From NCBI RefSeq assembly GCF_003114855.1, contig NZ_BFBB01000002.1, positions 62,001 to 126,000 on the forward strand: a stretch of 64,000 bases of DNA, in the 5' to 3' direction. This document shows, one piece after another, positions 35,307-44,757 of the stretch. The notes beneath the pieces are model-generated. The model saw nothing but the letters and a program-made list of their open reading frames with translations. It ran no database searches and was not told the origin of the DNA. Position 1 is the stretch's first letter. Every line of letters begins with the position of its first letter. A program made the position numbers and the translations under genes. The stretch is from Leptospira ryugenii (GTDB lineage Bacteria > Spirochaetota > Leptospiria > Leptospirales > Leptospiraceae).

Positions 35307-35858
35307 ATGAAGAAGATATTACATATACTGGTGCATCCAAACTTTGAATCATCTAAAGCAAATCAAATGCTCCTAGACTACATCCCTGACGTGGATTGTA
35401 TCACAAAACATGATTTATATGAGAGTTATCCCGATTTTTTCATTCAGGTGAAAAAAGAACAGGAACTGTTGGTCGACCATGATTTGATTCTCTTCCAACA
35501 CCCTTTGTATTGGTATAGCTCTCCTCCGCTTTTAAAGCAATGGATTGATCTAGTCTTGGAATTGGGTTGGGCCTATGGCGAAGGTGGAAGAGCTTTGGAA
35601 GGGAAGATTTGGAAACAAATCATCACGACTGGCGGCTCGGAGACCGCGTATACGCCAGAGGGCTTCCACAAAGCCTATTTGCATGATTTTTTGCTTCCTT
35701 TCAAACGTACGGCAGAATTATGCCGAATGGTCTATGAACCCCCCTTTGTCTTATACGGTTCTTACCAAAAGGGAGAAAAGGAACTTCACGAAACGGGCCA
35801 AGCCCTAGCTTCCCATTTACAACAAATCATTGAAGAGGGTTCGTATGGAAAATCTTAG
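35307..35858 (+). CDS. KefF-like NAD(P)H oxidoreductase (flavodoxin-fold)
   Basis: A 183-residue flavodoxin-fold quinone reductase: an N-terminal HILVHPNFESSKAN flavin-phosphate region, then FQHPLYWYSSPPLLKQWIDLVLELGWAYGEGG, which is characteristic of the KefF/MdaB/NQO1 group, and TTGGSETAYTPEGF. Its 3' end overlaps by 14 bp a KefC-type antiporter, exactly the kefF-kefC arrangement in which KefF binds and activates the antiporter during electrophile stress. It diverges from the esterase lipoprotein across a 114-bp gap containing T/A runs. Ribosome site weak. Confidence 0.88.
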   Translation: MKKILHILVHPNFESSKANQMLLDYIPDVDCITKHDLYESYPDFFIQVKKEQELLVDHDLILFQHPLYWYSSPPLLKQWIDLVLELGWAYGEGGRALEGKIWKQIITTGGSETAYTPEGFHKAYLHDFLLPFKRTAELCRMVYEPPFVLYGSYQKGEKELHETGQALASHLQQIIEEGSYGKS

Positions 35859-37719
35859 TTTTTTCTTCCAAGCTATGGTCTATTTGGGCGCTGCCATTGT
35901 GATGGTGCCGATTGCACATCGCCTCGGACTTGGTTCCGTTTTGGGCTATCTCTTGGCAGGCATCCTTATCGGTCCCAGTTTTTTTGGCTGGGTGGGAGAG
36001 GAGGGTGAACATCTGCTCCACTTTGCTGAATTTGGAGTGGTGATGATGTTGTTTGTCATCGGACTCGAACTTGAAATTGATCTTTTGTTAAAACTCAAAA
36101 ACTGGCTGATCGGTTTGGGTGGTTTGCAGGTGCTTGTGACCACTTTGTTTTTCACAGGGATTTCTTATCTTTTTACCAATCATTGGAAGGCATCGCTTGC
36201 GATTGGAATGATCCTTTCCTTGTCTTCAACTGCCATCGTCTTGCAAACCTTAAAAGAAAAAGGATTGATGAAGGCTGTTTCGGGCCAAGCTTCTTTTTCG
36301 GTTTTGCTTTTCCAAGATATGGCCGTCATTCCTATGCTTGCTATATTTCCATTCCTAATTCCACATGATCAAGTATTAGGCGATAGTCACTCTTCTAGTT
36401 TAATTGCTCACCTACCAGCTTGGTTACGTACTGTACTTATATCAGCTTGTATTTTGAGCATTGTATTTTTAGGAAAATTTGCTCTTAACCCACTCTTTCG
36501 TGTGATTGCTAAAACAGGACTACGAGAAATTTTTACTGCCGCAAGCCTTTTACTTGTGATTGGGATTTCACTTCTAATGACAAGCATTGGATTATCGCAA
36601 GCCTTGGGGACTTTTTTAGCGGGCGTTGTACTTGCTTCTAGTGAGTTCCGTCATGAATTAGAAAGTGATATTGAACCCTTTAAGGGACTCTTATTAGGTC
36701 TATTTTTCATTAGCGTGGGCTCTTCTATGGAGGTAGCCTTAGTGCTTTCATCCCCAGGGAAAATTTTGCTTGTGGTTGCAATGATGATGATAGGCAAGAC
36801 CATCATTCTTTTTGTATTGGGAAAATTATTTTCATTCCCAAAAGATCAAAATTTATACTTCTCTTTAGCTCTTTCTCAAGTGGGGGAGTTTGCCTTCGTT
36901 CTCTTTAGTTTTTCGGAACAAAATGGAATCTTGGATAAAAACACAGTTTCACTCCTAGTTGCTGCTGTTGCGATTAGTATGGCTATGACACCCATATTTC
37001 TTTTGTTATACGAAAAGTTGTACCTTCCAAAATTGGCCACAAATTCTCAGAGTTCCAGAAAACAAGACCATATAGAAAACGAAGAGAACCCAGTCATAAT
37101 CGCGGGATTTGGAAAGTTTGGGAATATGTTAGGTCGATTCTTGCGAGGTTCAGGTATACATCTAACTGTCCTTGATTATGATGCTGACCGAGTTGAAATG
37201 CTCCGTAAATTTGATTTTAAAGTCTATTTTGGTGATGCAACTCGTTATGAGCTTTTACTTGGTGCAGGTGCAGAAAAAGCTAAACTGATGATCTGTGCTT
37301 TAGATAGTTATGAAAAGCAGGTAGAGTTAATCCATACCGTCAAAAAACACTTTCCGAATTTGAAAATTTTAGCAAGGGCTGGAGACAGAGAAGAAGCATA
37401 CGAGTTAAAATCCTTAGGTGCTGATTCTGTATTCCGTGAGACCAGGGAAACAGCCGTCGAAATGGGTATAGAGGCCTTGAAGTCTTTGGGATTTCGATCT
37501 TACCAAGCTAAAAAAGCAGCACTTACATTTTTGGACCATGACACACAAACGTTTGAAGAGCTTTACAAACACAGAAACGACCGTAAAACCTATATTAGTT
37601 TGGCTAAACAGAGGACTGCCGAGTTGGAAAGGCTGATGAAAGTGGATACTGTTAAAGACATCAGTGAAAATTCTGATATTTGGGGAATACTTGCGGATGA
37701 TGAATTGCCAGTTTCTTGA
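35845..37719 (+). CDS. KefB/KefC-type cation:proton antiporter (CPA2)
   Basis: A 624-residue protein from the ATG at 35845, chosen because GAGGG precedes it; an ATG at 35830 is less likely. It has about 12 membrane segments in the first 390 residues (motifs LGSVLGYLLAGILIGPSFFG and SLSSTAIVLQTLKEKG, and a later LSQALGTFLAGVVLASSEFRHELE). A cytoplasmic RCK/TrkA-N domain follows (IIAGFGKFGNMLGRFLRG, FGDATRYELL), which binds nucleotide or glutathione adducts in relatives. It exports K+ in exchange for protons. The upstream overlapping KefF-like gene supports a glutathione- or thiol-gated Kef system. A 12-bp hairpin overlaps its stop codon. Confidence 0.92.
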   Translation: MENLSFFFQAMVYLGAAIVMVPIAHRLGLGSVLGYLLAGILIGPSFFGWVGEEGEHLLHFAEFGVVMMLFVIGLELEIDLLLKLKNWLIGLGGLQVLVTTLFFTGISYLFTNHWKASLAIGMILSLSSTAIVLQTLKEKGLMKAVSGQASFSVLLFQDMAVIPMLAIFPFLIPHDQVLGDSHSSSLIAHLPAWLRTVLISACILSIVFLGKFALNPLFRVIAKTGLREIFTAASLLLVIGISLLMTSIGLSQALGTFLAGVVLASSEFRHELESDIEPFKGLLLGLFFISVGSSMEVALVLSSPGKILLVVAMMMIGKTIILFVLGKLFSFPKDQNLYFSLALSQVGEFAFVLFSFSEQNGILDKNTVSLLVAAVAISMAMTPIFLLLYEKLYLPKLATNSQSSRKQDHIENEENPVIIAGFGKFGNMLGRFLRGSGIHLTVLDYDADRVEMLRKFDFKVYFGDATRYELLLGAGAEKAKLMICALDSYEKQVELIHTVKKHFPNLKILARAGDREEAYELKSLGADSVFRETRETAVEMGIEALKSLGFRSYQAKKAALTFLDHDTQTFEELYKHRNDRKTYISLAKQRTAELERLMKVDTVKDISENSDIWGILADDELPVS

Positions 37720-37730
37720 ACTGGCAATTC
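37702..37730. terminator. Hairpin at convergent gene ends, no U-tract
   Basis: GAATTGCCAGTT (37702-37713), loop TCTTG, AACTGGCAATTC (37719-37730): a perfect 12-bp stem that includes the stop codon of the Kef gene and lies 11 bp from the end of the convergent lipoprotein gene. The symmetry and place suggest a bidirectional transcript end, although neither side has a T-run. Confidence 0.5.
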
Positions 37731-37740
37731 CAGGTAAAGT

Positions 37741-38967
37741 TTAGCGATTTTTAAATTCTGCTTCCACTACACCTCGTTTTGAACTTTTTATACTCAAAAC
37801 TTTTTTAGAAAGGAACCGGAAACTAGAGTCTTTTTTATACATCAATTCTTCTGCAAACATGGACTCTTTCCCAGGGTAAGTCAATTCCCACTCTGATCCA
37901 CTGGCTTCTGTTTTGCGATCATTGATTTGTTTGACGGAGGTATACTCACTCAAATCATTTTTAAAGTTAATTGCATCCTCTAAGTCAAGACCAGTAAATC
38001 TAAAGATCACAGTATTTTGTTCGGTTAATTTGAACCATTCATCTTTGATTTGTTTGGCGACTTTTTCTGATACCAAACTAGACCAATCTTTAGTGGCTTG
38101 GATTCTTGCAACATCTTGAGTGATGTCGGCACCTCTCCCTTCTACAGATCCAGATCCAAAGATTTTTCCATCTCCCCATAATTGTATGACACGGAAAGGA
38201 CCAGTAGCTGCTGCACTTAAAAAGTCAGTTTTTTTGCCTCCTGGTAAGACGATTGGCTTTTGGTCCACTGTCTCCACCTTTCCGATGATAAGGACCTCAG
38301 CACCTGAATCTTGGGCAAGTGTAAGTAAAGGGCTACCTTCTTCTACAGACGTAAGATCCAATTTTGCAAGCGCTGGGTTCTTTTTTAAGAGTGCAGTCAA
38401 TTGGGAGCTATCTACAACCTTGTTCCCTTTCTTTCTTAATTTCTCAATGAGCTCCGCCTCTGCCGTGTTTGTGGAAGAGCCTATGGGAAAATTTTTGCCT
38501 TGGATGCTAGATTGAACCAAAACTGCAATTCTAGGGTTTCCAACGTCATCAAGGAGGGCATCGACCGCTGTAGACAATTTGCTTGCCTCGACTTCACAGC
38601 GAACATTCAATCGGATCATATCTTGGGTGTCTAGTTTCCAAGTCTCTTCGCTGATGATTTCATATTTTTTAACAAAGGAGTCTGTTTTGCTGTACAACTT
38701 GGAGCCCAAGGATTGGCCATCGGCAACACCTGATTTCTCTGTCACTTGTTCCCCTACAAGTTTTCGGACGGCATTTAACTTTGCATCTTTCAAAGCCTTA
38801 TTCCGAGCCAATGCCAAGTCTCCTTGGTAGATTGGAGCTTCACCCATTGCTGTGACTACATTTTCTGGGAGGGAAGCCGTCTTTTCCGCTGATGTGGAAC
38901 TAACGCAACCAAAGAGGACGGTAAGTCCAAAAGCGGTTAAGAGGGAAGGAAGGTTTCTTATGAGCAT
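37741..38967 (-). CDS. Lipoprotein with LPP20/FlgT-like and CsgG-like regions
   Basis: A 408-residue lipoprotein from the ATG at 38967 (AAGGAG 11 bp upstream); the TTG at 38976 is too close to that site. The lipobox is VLFGC. Residues about 40-115 resemble the LPP20/FlgT N-terminal domain (ALARNKALKDAKLNAVRKLVGEQV, then a MIRLNVRCEVE strand). The middle (NPRIAVLVQSS, LTLAQDSGAEVLIIGKVE) resembles the nucleotide-fold region seen in FlgT and CsgG-type proteins, and the C-terminal 90 residues form a further alpha/beta unit. Relatives act at the outer membrane or flagellar basal body, but in a spirochaete the exact role is open. It diverges from the muramidase gene, with 51 bp between starts. Confidence 0.7.
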   Translation of the reverse strand: MLIRNLPSLLTAFGLTVLFGCVSSTSAEKTASLPENVVTAMGEAPIYQGDLALARNKALKDAKLNAVRKLVGEQVTEKSGVADGQSLGSKLYSKTDSFVKKYEIISEETWKLDTQDMIRLNVRCEVEASKLSTAVDALLDDVGNPRIAVLVQSSIQGKNFPIGSSTNTAEAELIEKLRKKGNKVVDSSQLTALLKKNPALAKLDLTSVEEGSPLLTLAQDSGAEVLIIGKVETVDQKPIVLPGGKKTDFLSAAATGPFRVIQLWGDGKIFGSGSVEGRGADITQDVARIQATKDWSSLVSEKVAKQIKDEWFKLTEQNTVIFRFTGLDLEDAINFKNDLSEYTSVKQINDRKTEASGSEWELTYPGKESMFAEELMYKKDSSFRFLSKKVLSIKSSKRGVVEAEFKNR

Positions 38968-39018
38968 AGAGAGCAATTCTCCTTGAAGATTTGCTATATT
39001 TTAAAATCTTCTCCTTAC

Positions 39019-40263
39019 ATGACCAAATACTTTTTTAGGTTTTTCTTACTCTTTCTTTTGGCTTCCTGCCAAGGGAATACCAGCCCACAATTCAGGATCC
39101 ACCCTCAGGATGCAAAGGTGCGCCCGAGTTCTGAGGCATTTTTCTCTGAGGTTTTGCCCAAATTGTCTGGGAAAAAGGTGATGCTTGTCACAAACCCCTC
39201 TGGTATTGGAAACCAACCCCTACGCCTTGCCCAGGAATTTAAAAAACACCAAATCAAACTCGAACATCTGATTGGATTGGAGCATGGCTTTTTAGGTTTA
39301 GAAGAGGAATTTAGCCAGACTCCCGTTACGGTGGACCCAATTTTTTCCAGGCCACTCTATCATATTTATAAAATAAAGGAGGCCGAGTTGAAAGAACTAG
39401 TCAGGGAAGTGGATATTGTTCTCTTCGATGTGCAAGATGTTGGAATGCGTTGTTATACATATCTAAGTGTTTTAAAACGTTTGTTAGACGCTATGGACAA
39501 TACAAATTCCCAAATGATTTTGTTAGACCATATTCATGTTGCAATGCACTTGGGTCCGAGGGGAGAACGCCTCAATCCACAACATAGCAATTTTGCAGCC
39601 GAATTTCCATCACTTCTCATCAGCGGAATGACTTTGGGTGAATCAGCAAAATTCTACAGCAAAGAGTACTTAAATGAACGTGTGCAAGTACAGGTGATTC
39701 CCGTTTCGGGCTATAAACGAGGGATGTATTTTGAGGAAACGGGACTTGCTTGGTACACTCCATCTCCCAACTTACCTATGTTAGAGACTGCTAGAAATTA
39801 CCTTGCCCTTGTTATGTTGGAAGGAGTAAATGTTTCGGTTGGTCGAGGAACGCAAGCCCCCTTTGTGTATTTTGGCGCTCCATGGATGGCGGAACCACAA
39901 AAGCTTGCGGAGAGATTAGAAAAAATTGGAAACAAATCATATTATTTCACAAATGTATACTTTAAACCCACATTCGGTCCGCACAAAGGAAAGATTTGTT
40001 CAGGGCTTCGCATGAATTTGGTGCGCGCTGATTACGATCCCGTCGAACTTGCCTATGAGTTGATACGGATTATGAAAGAAACCTATCCCAATGACTTTCG
40101 TTGGAATAAAGGAAGCCAATACCATTGGGCTGATCAACTCTGGGGGAGTGACCACTTTCGGGTTTCCATCAATGAGGGGAAATCATACCAAGAGTTTGCC
40201 CAATCCTTACAAAAAACAGAAGAAGAGGAAAGAAATAGGATCAAACCTTATTTGATGTATTAA
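39019..40263 (+). CDS. NamZ-like exo-beta-N-acetylmuramidase lipoprotein (DUF1343)
   Basis: A 414-residue protein from the ATG at 39019, which opens a lipoprotein signal (FFLLFLLASC); the frame extends to a TTG at 38983. The DUF1343 marks are clear: KKVMLVTNPSGIGNQ, HLIGLEHGFLGLEEEF, DIVLFDVQDVGMRCYTYLSVLKRLLDAM and LGPRGERLNPQHSNF, ending in a C-terminal NamZ region. DUF1343 enzymes remove terminal MurNAc from peptidoglycan fragments in wall recycling. Lipid anchoring would place it in the periplasm on a membrane. An unknown secreted-protein gene follows 3 bp after the stop. Confidence 0.87.
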   Translation: MTKYFFRFFLLFLLASCQGNTSPQFRIHPQDAKVRPSSEAFFSEVLPKLSGKKVMLVTNPSGIGNQPLRLAQEFKKHQIKLEHLIGLEHGFLGLEEEFSQTPVTVDPIFSRPLYHIYKIKEAELKELVREVDIVLFDVQDVGMRCYTYLSVLKRLLDAMDNTNSQMILLDHIHVAMHLGPRGERLNPQHSNFAAEFPSLLISGMTLGESAKFYSKEYLNERVQVQVIPVSGYKRGMYFEETGLAWYTPSPNLPMLETARNYLALVMLEGVNVSVGRGTQAPFVYFGAPWMAEPQKLAERLEKIGNKSYYFTNVYFKPTFGPHKGKICSGLRMNLVRADYDPVELAYELIRIMKETYPNDFRWNKGSQYHWADQLWGSDHFRVSINEGKSYQEFAQSLQKTEEEERNRIKPYLMY

Positions 40264-40266
40264 GAT

Positions 40267-40872
40267 ATGAAACCAAGATACCTTCCCTTTTACTTATTAT
40301 TTTTTGTCTTTTCTCTATTTGCGACGGACCGCAGCTACCAAATCCAAGATATACCTCTTCAAAAACTCTCTAGTCAATTGAAGTCCATTGCCTTTGCAAC
40401 GATACGCACTTCGATTCTGAGAGAGTATACTTTTTCTGATACGATAGAATTTAGATACGAACCTTGCCCTGATCACTTTCCTCGTCTGCCCGGAGATTTG
40501 CCGTGCAATCTCTTTCATTCAGAGATCAAACCAGAACCGGAACCAGAAAAAAATAAAGAAGAAAAGGATTCATCTCTGAATGCTTTAGACCCCGAAGTGC
40601 CTGAGTTAGAAGGAGGTCGGGTGAATCTTGTTTTTTCTAAAACAAGGTCACCAAATCTGAACGGTAAAGTTGCTAAGTTAGGTGAAGATGAGGACAAACT
40701 GTTACTCTTTTACTCAGACAAAGGTATACTCTCGCATTATCTGTATTTAGATGAGGTTGTGGTGTTCCGCTATCGAGCGAGTACAGAATCTCCTCAAATT
40801 GAAAGTATCTATCTTATCCAATTGGGTAAAGATCGCTTTCCTATCTCAGCAAAGAAGATATTATTTCCCTGA
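40267..40872 (+). CDS. Hypothetical exported protein
   Basis: A 201-residue protein with a signal peptide (MKPRYLPFYLLFFVFSLFA). The mature part has a Cys pair (CPDHF, PCNLF), a Pro/Glu/Lys-rich linker around residue 90-100 (KPEPEPEKNKEEKD) and a beta-rich C-terminal half. I recognise no family. It lies 3 bp after the NamZ-like gene and 2 bp before the DUF2797 gene, so it belongs to the same unit. A role linked to wall recycling is only a contextual guess. Confidence 0.65.
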   Translation: MKPRYLPFYLLFFVFSLFATDRSYQIQDIPLQKLSSQLKSIAFATIRTSILREYTFSDTIEFRYEPCPDHFPRLPGDLPCNLFHSEIKPEPEPEKNKEEKDSSLNALDPEVPELEGGRVNLVFSKTRSPNLNGKVAKLGEDEDKLLLFYSDKGILSHYLYLDEVVVFRYRASTESPQIESIYLIQLGKDRFPISAKKILFP

Positions 40873-40874
40873 AG

Positions 40875-41774
40875 ATGCAACAAATCAGCGGTTACATAAG
40901 GATGATGGACCATACTGGAATCAATCCGGTGGAATATAAATTTTGTTATGTGACGTACTCCGATGAGGCATCTGGCAAAAAGAAATCTGCCTGTCCGGCA
41001 ACAGAACATAGTACAATGGAAACGGTTCAATCATGGATTGGCAAAAAAATCCGAATCCAGACAAATGGACAGATTCGCTGCACTATATGTGGAAAACCCA
41101 CGTCAAAATCCTTCGGCCAAGGTGCCTGCTTTAGCTGTTTTTCGGAGAAGGCGGAAACGGATCTCTGCATCCTAAGACCAGAAACCTGTCATTTTCATAA
41201 AGGGACTTGTCGAGAACCTGATTGGGGAAAAACAAACTGTTTTAAGACTCATACGGTTTATTTTGCAAACTCAAGCGGATTGAAAGTTGGTATCACTAAA
41301 GAAAATCCTGTCTCAAACCGTTGGGTAGACCAGGGTGCAAGTTTTGGAATCCCTGTTTTGACAGTTGACTCACGTTATGCGGCAGGTGTGATCGAATCTT
41401 ATTTATCTCAATTTATGCCTGATAAAACCTCATGGCAAAAAATGATCCAATCTGAGCCAGAATTCATAGATTTGCTGAGAGAAAAAAATAAATTTTTGGC
41501 TCACCTCCAGAAACAAACCTTTTATTTGAATACAACAGAAACTAAAAAATCGGAATTGATCTTCCAACCGGCGCCCGATTCTACGCTAACAGAGATTCGT
41601 TATCCCATCCAGGCATATCCCAAAAAAATCAAATCCTTAAAATTGAGTCCTGATTCTATGATTTTTGATCGGCTGACTGGTATCAAAGGTCAGTATCTTT
41701 TGTTTGAATCGGGTGCCATCAATATCCGCAGCCAAAGTGGACTTCAGTTTAGTTTAGAAGTATTAGATGAGTGA
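40875..41774 (+). CDS. DUF2797 family zinc-binding protein
   Basis: A 299-residue cytoplasmic protein. Conserved DUF2797 features: paired Cys motifs CTICGKPT and CFSCF (residues about 75-95), a Cys/His stretch CHFHKGTC, then HTVYFANSSGLKVGITKENPVSNRWVDQGAS, and SRYAAGVIESYLSQ. The Cys/His pattern suggests a zinc site. Function is not established; the GLKVGIT...RW block loosely recalls a GIY-YIG-like fold, but the catalytic set is not evident. It begins 2 bp after the upstream gene and overlaps the pseudouridine synthase gene by 8 bp. Confidence 0.82.
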   Translation: MQQISGYIRMMDHTGINPVEYKFCYVTYSDEASGKKKSACPATEHSTMETVQSWIGKKIRIQTNGQIRCTICGKPTSKSFGQGACFSCFSEKAETDLCILRPETCHFHKGTCREPDWGKTNCFKTHTVYFANSSGLKVGITKENPVSNRWVDQGASFGIPVLTVDSRYAAGVIESYLSQFMPDKTSWQKMIQSEPEFIDLLREKNKFLAHLQKQTFYLNTTETKKSELIFQPAPDSTLTEIRYPIQAYPKKIKSLKLSPDSMIFDRLTGIKGQYLLFESGAINIRSQSGLQFSLEVLDE

Positions 41775-42426
41775 GACCACAAAAAACGAAATTCTTTGGC
41801 AAAACGAAATTTTACTATTTGCCAATAAACCAGAGGGCATTCCCGTTCATGAAACAAAAGACCCTAAACGAAAAGATTTTACAAGGTATCTCCAAGAAAA
41901 GTATTCCCTAGCTTATTTAAGAACTGTAAATCGACTGGACCTTGGAACAAGTGGCATTGTTATGTTCAGCAAAGACCCATCACAAAATGTATTTGTAGAC
42001 GCCTGTTTACAAGCAGCAAAAAAGAAATATATTTTTATAGCTTCTGGACATCCGGAATGGACAGAACGTACGGAAAAAATTCATTTGAAAGAGACTCAAA
42101 AAAAAATGAAACTTGTCCATAGTGGAGGCAAACAGGCAATCACTCATTTCAAAGTCCTTTACCAAGAAAATGAGGATCTGTTTCTGGGAGGGGCAGAACT
42201 AGTCACAGGTAGAAGGCACCAAATCCGTATCACCTTAGCCCATTTAGGTCATCCTATCCTCGGTGATCCATTGTATGGGGACACAAAACAAAGTGAGAAA
42301 AGAATTTATCTACATTCCTACTCATTTTCTTCTGAATTCAATGGTGAAAGTCTCCATATCCTTTGTCCCATACCTTCTAGCTTCCAAGAAAGAATCAAAA
42401 TCCCTGAAAGTTTGAACACGGAATAA
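41767..42426 (+). CDS. RluA-family RNA pseudouridine synthase
   Basis: A 219-residue synthase of the RluA/RsuA superfamily without an S4 domain. The catalytic motif VNRLDLGTSGIVMFSKDP (Asp near residue 59) is followed by AAKKKYIFIASGHP, ELVTGRRHQIRITLAHLGHPILGDPLYG and a final YLHSYSF block, all diagnostic. It isomerises uridine to pseudouridine in rRNA or tRNA; the target position cannot be read from the sequence. It overlaps the DUF2797 gene by 8 bp, and a small membrane protein gene follows 2 bp later. Confidence 0.9.
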   Translation: MSETTKNEILWQNEILLFANKPEGIPVHETKDPKRKDFTRYLQEKYSLAYLRTVNRLDLGTSGIVMFSKDPSQNVFVDACLQAAKKKYIFIASGHPEWTERTEKIHLKETQKKMKLVHSGGKQAITHFKVLYQENEDLFLGGAELVTGRRHQIRITLAHLGHPILGDPLYGDTKQSEKRIYLHSYSFSSEFNGESLHILCPIPSSFQERIKIPESLNTE

Positions 42427-42428
42427 CA

Positions 42429-42938
42429 ATGACCCCCACCTTCCAATCCTATCTCGACGAAAAGAAAAAAATCAAAAGATTGAATGCAATACGATTGTAT
42501 TTCTATTTTTTGCTTTTGGCTGTTTTCTTTTACTTTTTATTTTCTGTTTCCTATATGGCAAGTCCAGTGATTGTACTATTCAATTATTTAGCCGTATGTA
42601 CTTCCATCTTTGGGATTTTACAGTATAAGATGTATGAAATTCCTCGCTTGCTCCTGGAAGTTCAAACCAAAGGCAAAGAGGCAAATTTCTTTTTACTAAG
42701 CGAGACAGAGCGTCTCCAAATCCTATCAGCTCTTTCAGATTCTTTGAATTTGGAAAGAAAAGATATGGCTCTTTTGGCTCATGATCCAGAAGAGATCATC
42801 CAACACTTTCAACTCCATCTCAGAAAACCTTGGTACAAAATAGGACTATATGGTTTTTATCTCTATGCGTTTGCGATTTCATCTGGCATCTTCTATTTAG
42901 TATATGAGTATTGCCAGACTGGCTTTGATCGCTATTGA
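42429..42938 (+). CDS. Hypothetical small membrane protein
   Basis: A 169-residue protein with two adjacent hydrophobic segments near residues 20-65 and one near the C-terminus (about 138-158). A hydrophilic helical loop (KGKEANFFLLSETERLQILSALSDSLN) lies between them. No family recognised. It lies 2 bp after the pseudouridine synthase and 50 bp before ychF, and is probably cotranscribed with them. Confidence 0.65.
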   Translation: MTPTFQSYLDEKKKIKRLNAIRLYFYFLLLAVFFYFLFSVSYMASPVIVLFNYLAVCTSIFGILQYKMYEIPRLLLEVQTKGKEANFFLLSETERLQILSALSDSLNLERKDMALLAHDPEEIIQHFQLHLRKPWYKIGLYGFYLYAFAISSGIFYLVYEYCQTGFDRY

Positions 42939-42988
42939 ACTGAGGCATTTTTCCTTGTCTTAGGCACTTCCTAAAAAAATCTATCCCC

Positions 42989-44086
42989 ATGGCTCTAAAT
43001 TGTGGTATCGTAGGTCTCCCCAACGTCGGCAAGTCGACGATTTTTAATGCTTTGACAAAAGCTGGTGCTCAAATGGCAAATTATCCATTTTGCACGATCG
43101 AACCAAATACTGGGATCGTAGAAGTCCCTGACTCCAGGCTTGACCGTTTAGCGGCGATTTACAAACCCAAAAAGATCATTCCTACCACAATGGAATTTGT
43201 TGACATTGCGGGGCTAGTAAAGGGAGCAAGTGATGGTGAAGGCTTGGGAAACCAATTCCTCTCACATATACGGGAAGTTGATGCCATCTGCCATGTCGTG
43301 CGCGCTTTCGATGATGAAAACATTACACATGTGCATGGTAAAGTAGATCCGATAGAAGATATCACTGTGATCAATTATGAGTTGATTCTCTCTGATCTGG
43401 ATAGTTTGGAGAAACAGCACCAGAGAATAGCAAAGAATGCGAAAGCAGGCAATAAAGAAGCCCAGGAAACAGTTTCCGTAATGGAAAAAATCATCGATGC
43501 CTTAAAAAAAGGTGAGCGTGCTGCCTCTGTTAGTCTTAGCGAAGAGGAGAAAAAAATTGCAAAGAAATTCAATCTGATCACCATTAAACCCGTACTATAC
43601 GTTGCCAATATCAAAGAAAATGATGTTAAAAATTCGAACAATCCTCATTTAACAACTATTAAAGATTATGCTAAAAAAGAAGGTGCGGAGACAGTAGTTC
43701 TTTGCGGTAAGTTCGAAGAGGAAATATCAGGCCTCGAGCGAGAAGACCAAAAAGCATTTTTAGAAGAAATCGGTGAGACTGAGTCAGGTCTTACACGGAT
43801 GATTCAAGCTGCCTACCGTTTGCTCGGCCTAGTCACCTTCCTCACAGCTGGTCCAGAAGAGGTGAGGGCCTGGACTACCAAACTGGGGAGCACTGGACCG
43901 GAAGCTGCTTCTGTCATCCATTCGGATTTTGAGAAAGCGTACATCAGAGCAGAGGTCATGCGGTTTGAGGATTTGGACCGAACTGGAGACCCACAAAAGG
44001 TAAAGGAAGAGGGGAAACTCCGCATTGAAGGCAAGGAATACACAGTTTCGGATGGGGATGTGATCTACTTCCGCACAAATGCCTAA
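42989..44086 (+). CDS. ychF: YchF/Ola1-family ribosome-binding ATPase
   Basis: A 365-residue Obg-type P-loop protein, full length. It has [15 protein letters not shown] (P-loop), [20 protein letters not shown] (switch region), a YVANIKEND block in place of the canonical NKxD (which explains the ATP preference of this family), an alpha-helical insert (residues about 130-200), and a C-terminal TGS domain with [18 protein letters not shown]. It binds 70S ribosomes and responds to redox stress in relatives. Its last codons overlap the T-run of a minus-strand terminator. Confidence 0.96.
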   Translation: MALNCGIVGLPNVGKSTIFNALTKAGAQMANYPFCTIEPNTGIVEVPDSRLDRLAAIYKPKKIIPTTMEFVDIAGLVKGASDGEGLGNQFLSHIREVDAICHVVRAFDDENITHVHGKVDPIEDITVINYELILSDLDSLEKQHQRIAKNAKAGNKEAQETVSVMEKIIDALKKGERAASVSLSEEEKKIAKKFNLITIKPVLYVANIKENDVKNSNNPHLTTIKDYAKKEGAETVVLCGKFEEEISGLEREDQKAFLEEIGETESGLTRMIQAAYRLLGLVTFLTAGPEEVRAWTTKLGSTGPEAASVIHSDFEKAYIRAEVMRFEDLDRTGDPQKVKEEGKLRIEGKEYTVSDGDVIYFRTNA

Positions 44087-44114
44087 AAAAAAGCCCGAAC
44101 CTGAGGCTCGGGCT
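44085..44114 (-). terminator. Intrinsic terminator of the minus-strand CHAT/sigma operon
   Basis: Read on the minus strand: AGCCCGA, 9-bp loop GCCTCAGGT, TCGGGCT, then a run of T residues (7-bp stem, with partial pairing inside the loop). The T-run overlaps the last bases of ychF. It lies 113 bp after the last minus-strand gene. A separate 8-bp stem AAGAAAGT/ACTTTCTT at 44134-44153 lies in the same 3' region without a T-run. Confidence 0.75.
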
Positions 44115-44226
44115 CTAATGAACTAGTTTGGAAAAGAAAGTAGGAACTTTCTTCAATTACGAACAAAGCCTACATTTATCCATTTCCGCTTGTTCTAGGA
44201 TTATTGCATCGGTAAGAAAAAAAATT

Positions 44227-44757
44227 TCAAAAAGTTTCAAACAAAAGCTGGAGACGCGCAATCTCTCGGTTTTTTTCAAAGAAAACGAGCTCCGGGGAGG
44301 CTTCTTGGAGGATGGGAGTCTCGAAACTGGTCTCACGGCTCAAATCGGCTAGTGTCTCGATGGTATCTCCATCCAGTTTTAACTTCACTCGGTAAGGTTT
44401 TGGCTTCTGCATCTCGAGTGAGAGCTGTACTTCCGAGAGGCTGGGATTGGCAGTAAACAGAAGCGCAATGGTATCTTGCAGGAGTGGCCTTTCTAGGCGG
44501 TATACTTCGGTGCTTGTCCCACGGAACGCAATCTGAGTGGGTGGAATTTGGAAGGTTGCGAAGGAAGGGCCTAGCACCTCCATCAAACGATCTCGGAACC
44601 GAAAGAGGATGGTCTCTCGGTTGGACTCTTTGGGAAGGATCTGGTCTAAGATTTTCTTAGTGGTTTCAGGGTCTGCATCCTGGCCCTGGTCCATTAGATA
44701 GAGCGCTTCTTTCCATTTGAGTCGATTCATAAAGGATTCTAGATCACCTGCTTCCAT
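44227..44757 (-). CDS. Hypothetical soluble protein immediately downstream of ECF sigma factor
   Basis: A 176-residue cytoplasmic protein without membrane segments or signal. The N-terminal 70 residues are helical (DLESFMNRLKWKEALYLMDQG) and the C-terminal part alternates strands. Its ATG follows the TAA of the sigma gene with no intervening base. That is the classic place for an anti-sigma or sigma-partner protein, but it lacks the zinc-binding HxxxCxxC motif of ZAS anti-sigma factors and has no membrane anchor. Function unknown; a partner of the sigma factor is the leading guess. It is the last gene before the terminator at 44114. Confidence 0.7.
   Translation of the reverse strand: MEAGDLESFMNRLKWKEALYLMDQGQDADPETTKKILDQILPKESNRETILFRFRDRLMEVLGPSFATFQIPPTQIAFRGTSTEVYRLERPLLQDTIALLFTANPSLSEVQLSLEMQKPKPYRVKLKLDGDTIETLADLSRETSFETPILQEASPELVFFEKNREIARLQLLFETF

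Noticed and set aside
44128..44352. Plus-strand frame after ychF
   Set aside because: No ribosome site, and most of it is the complement of the 176-residue gene and its 3' region.
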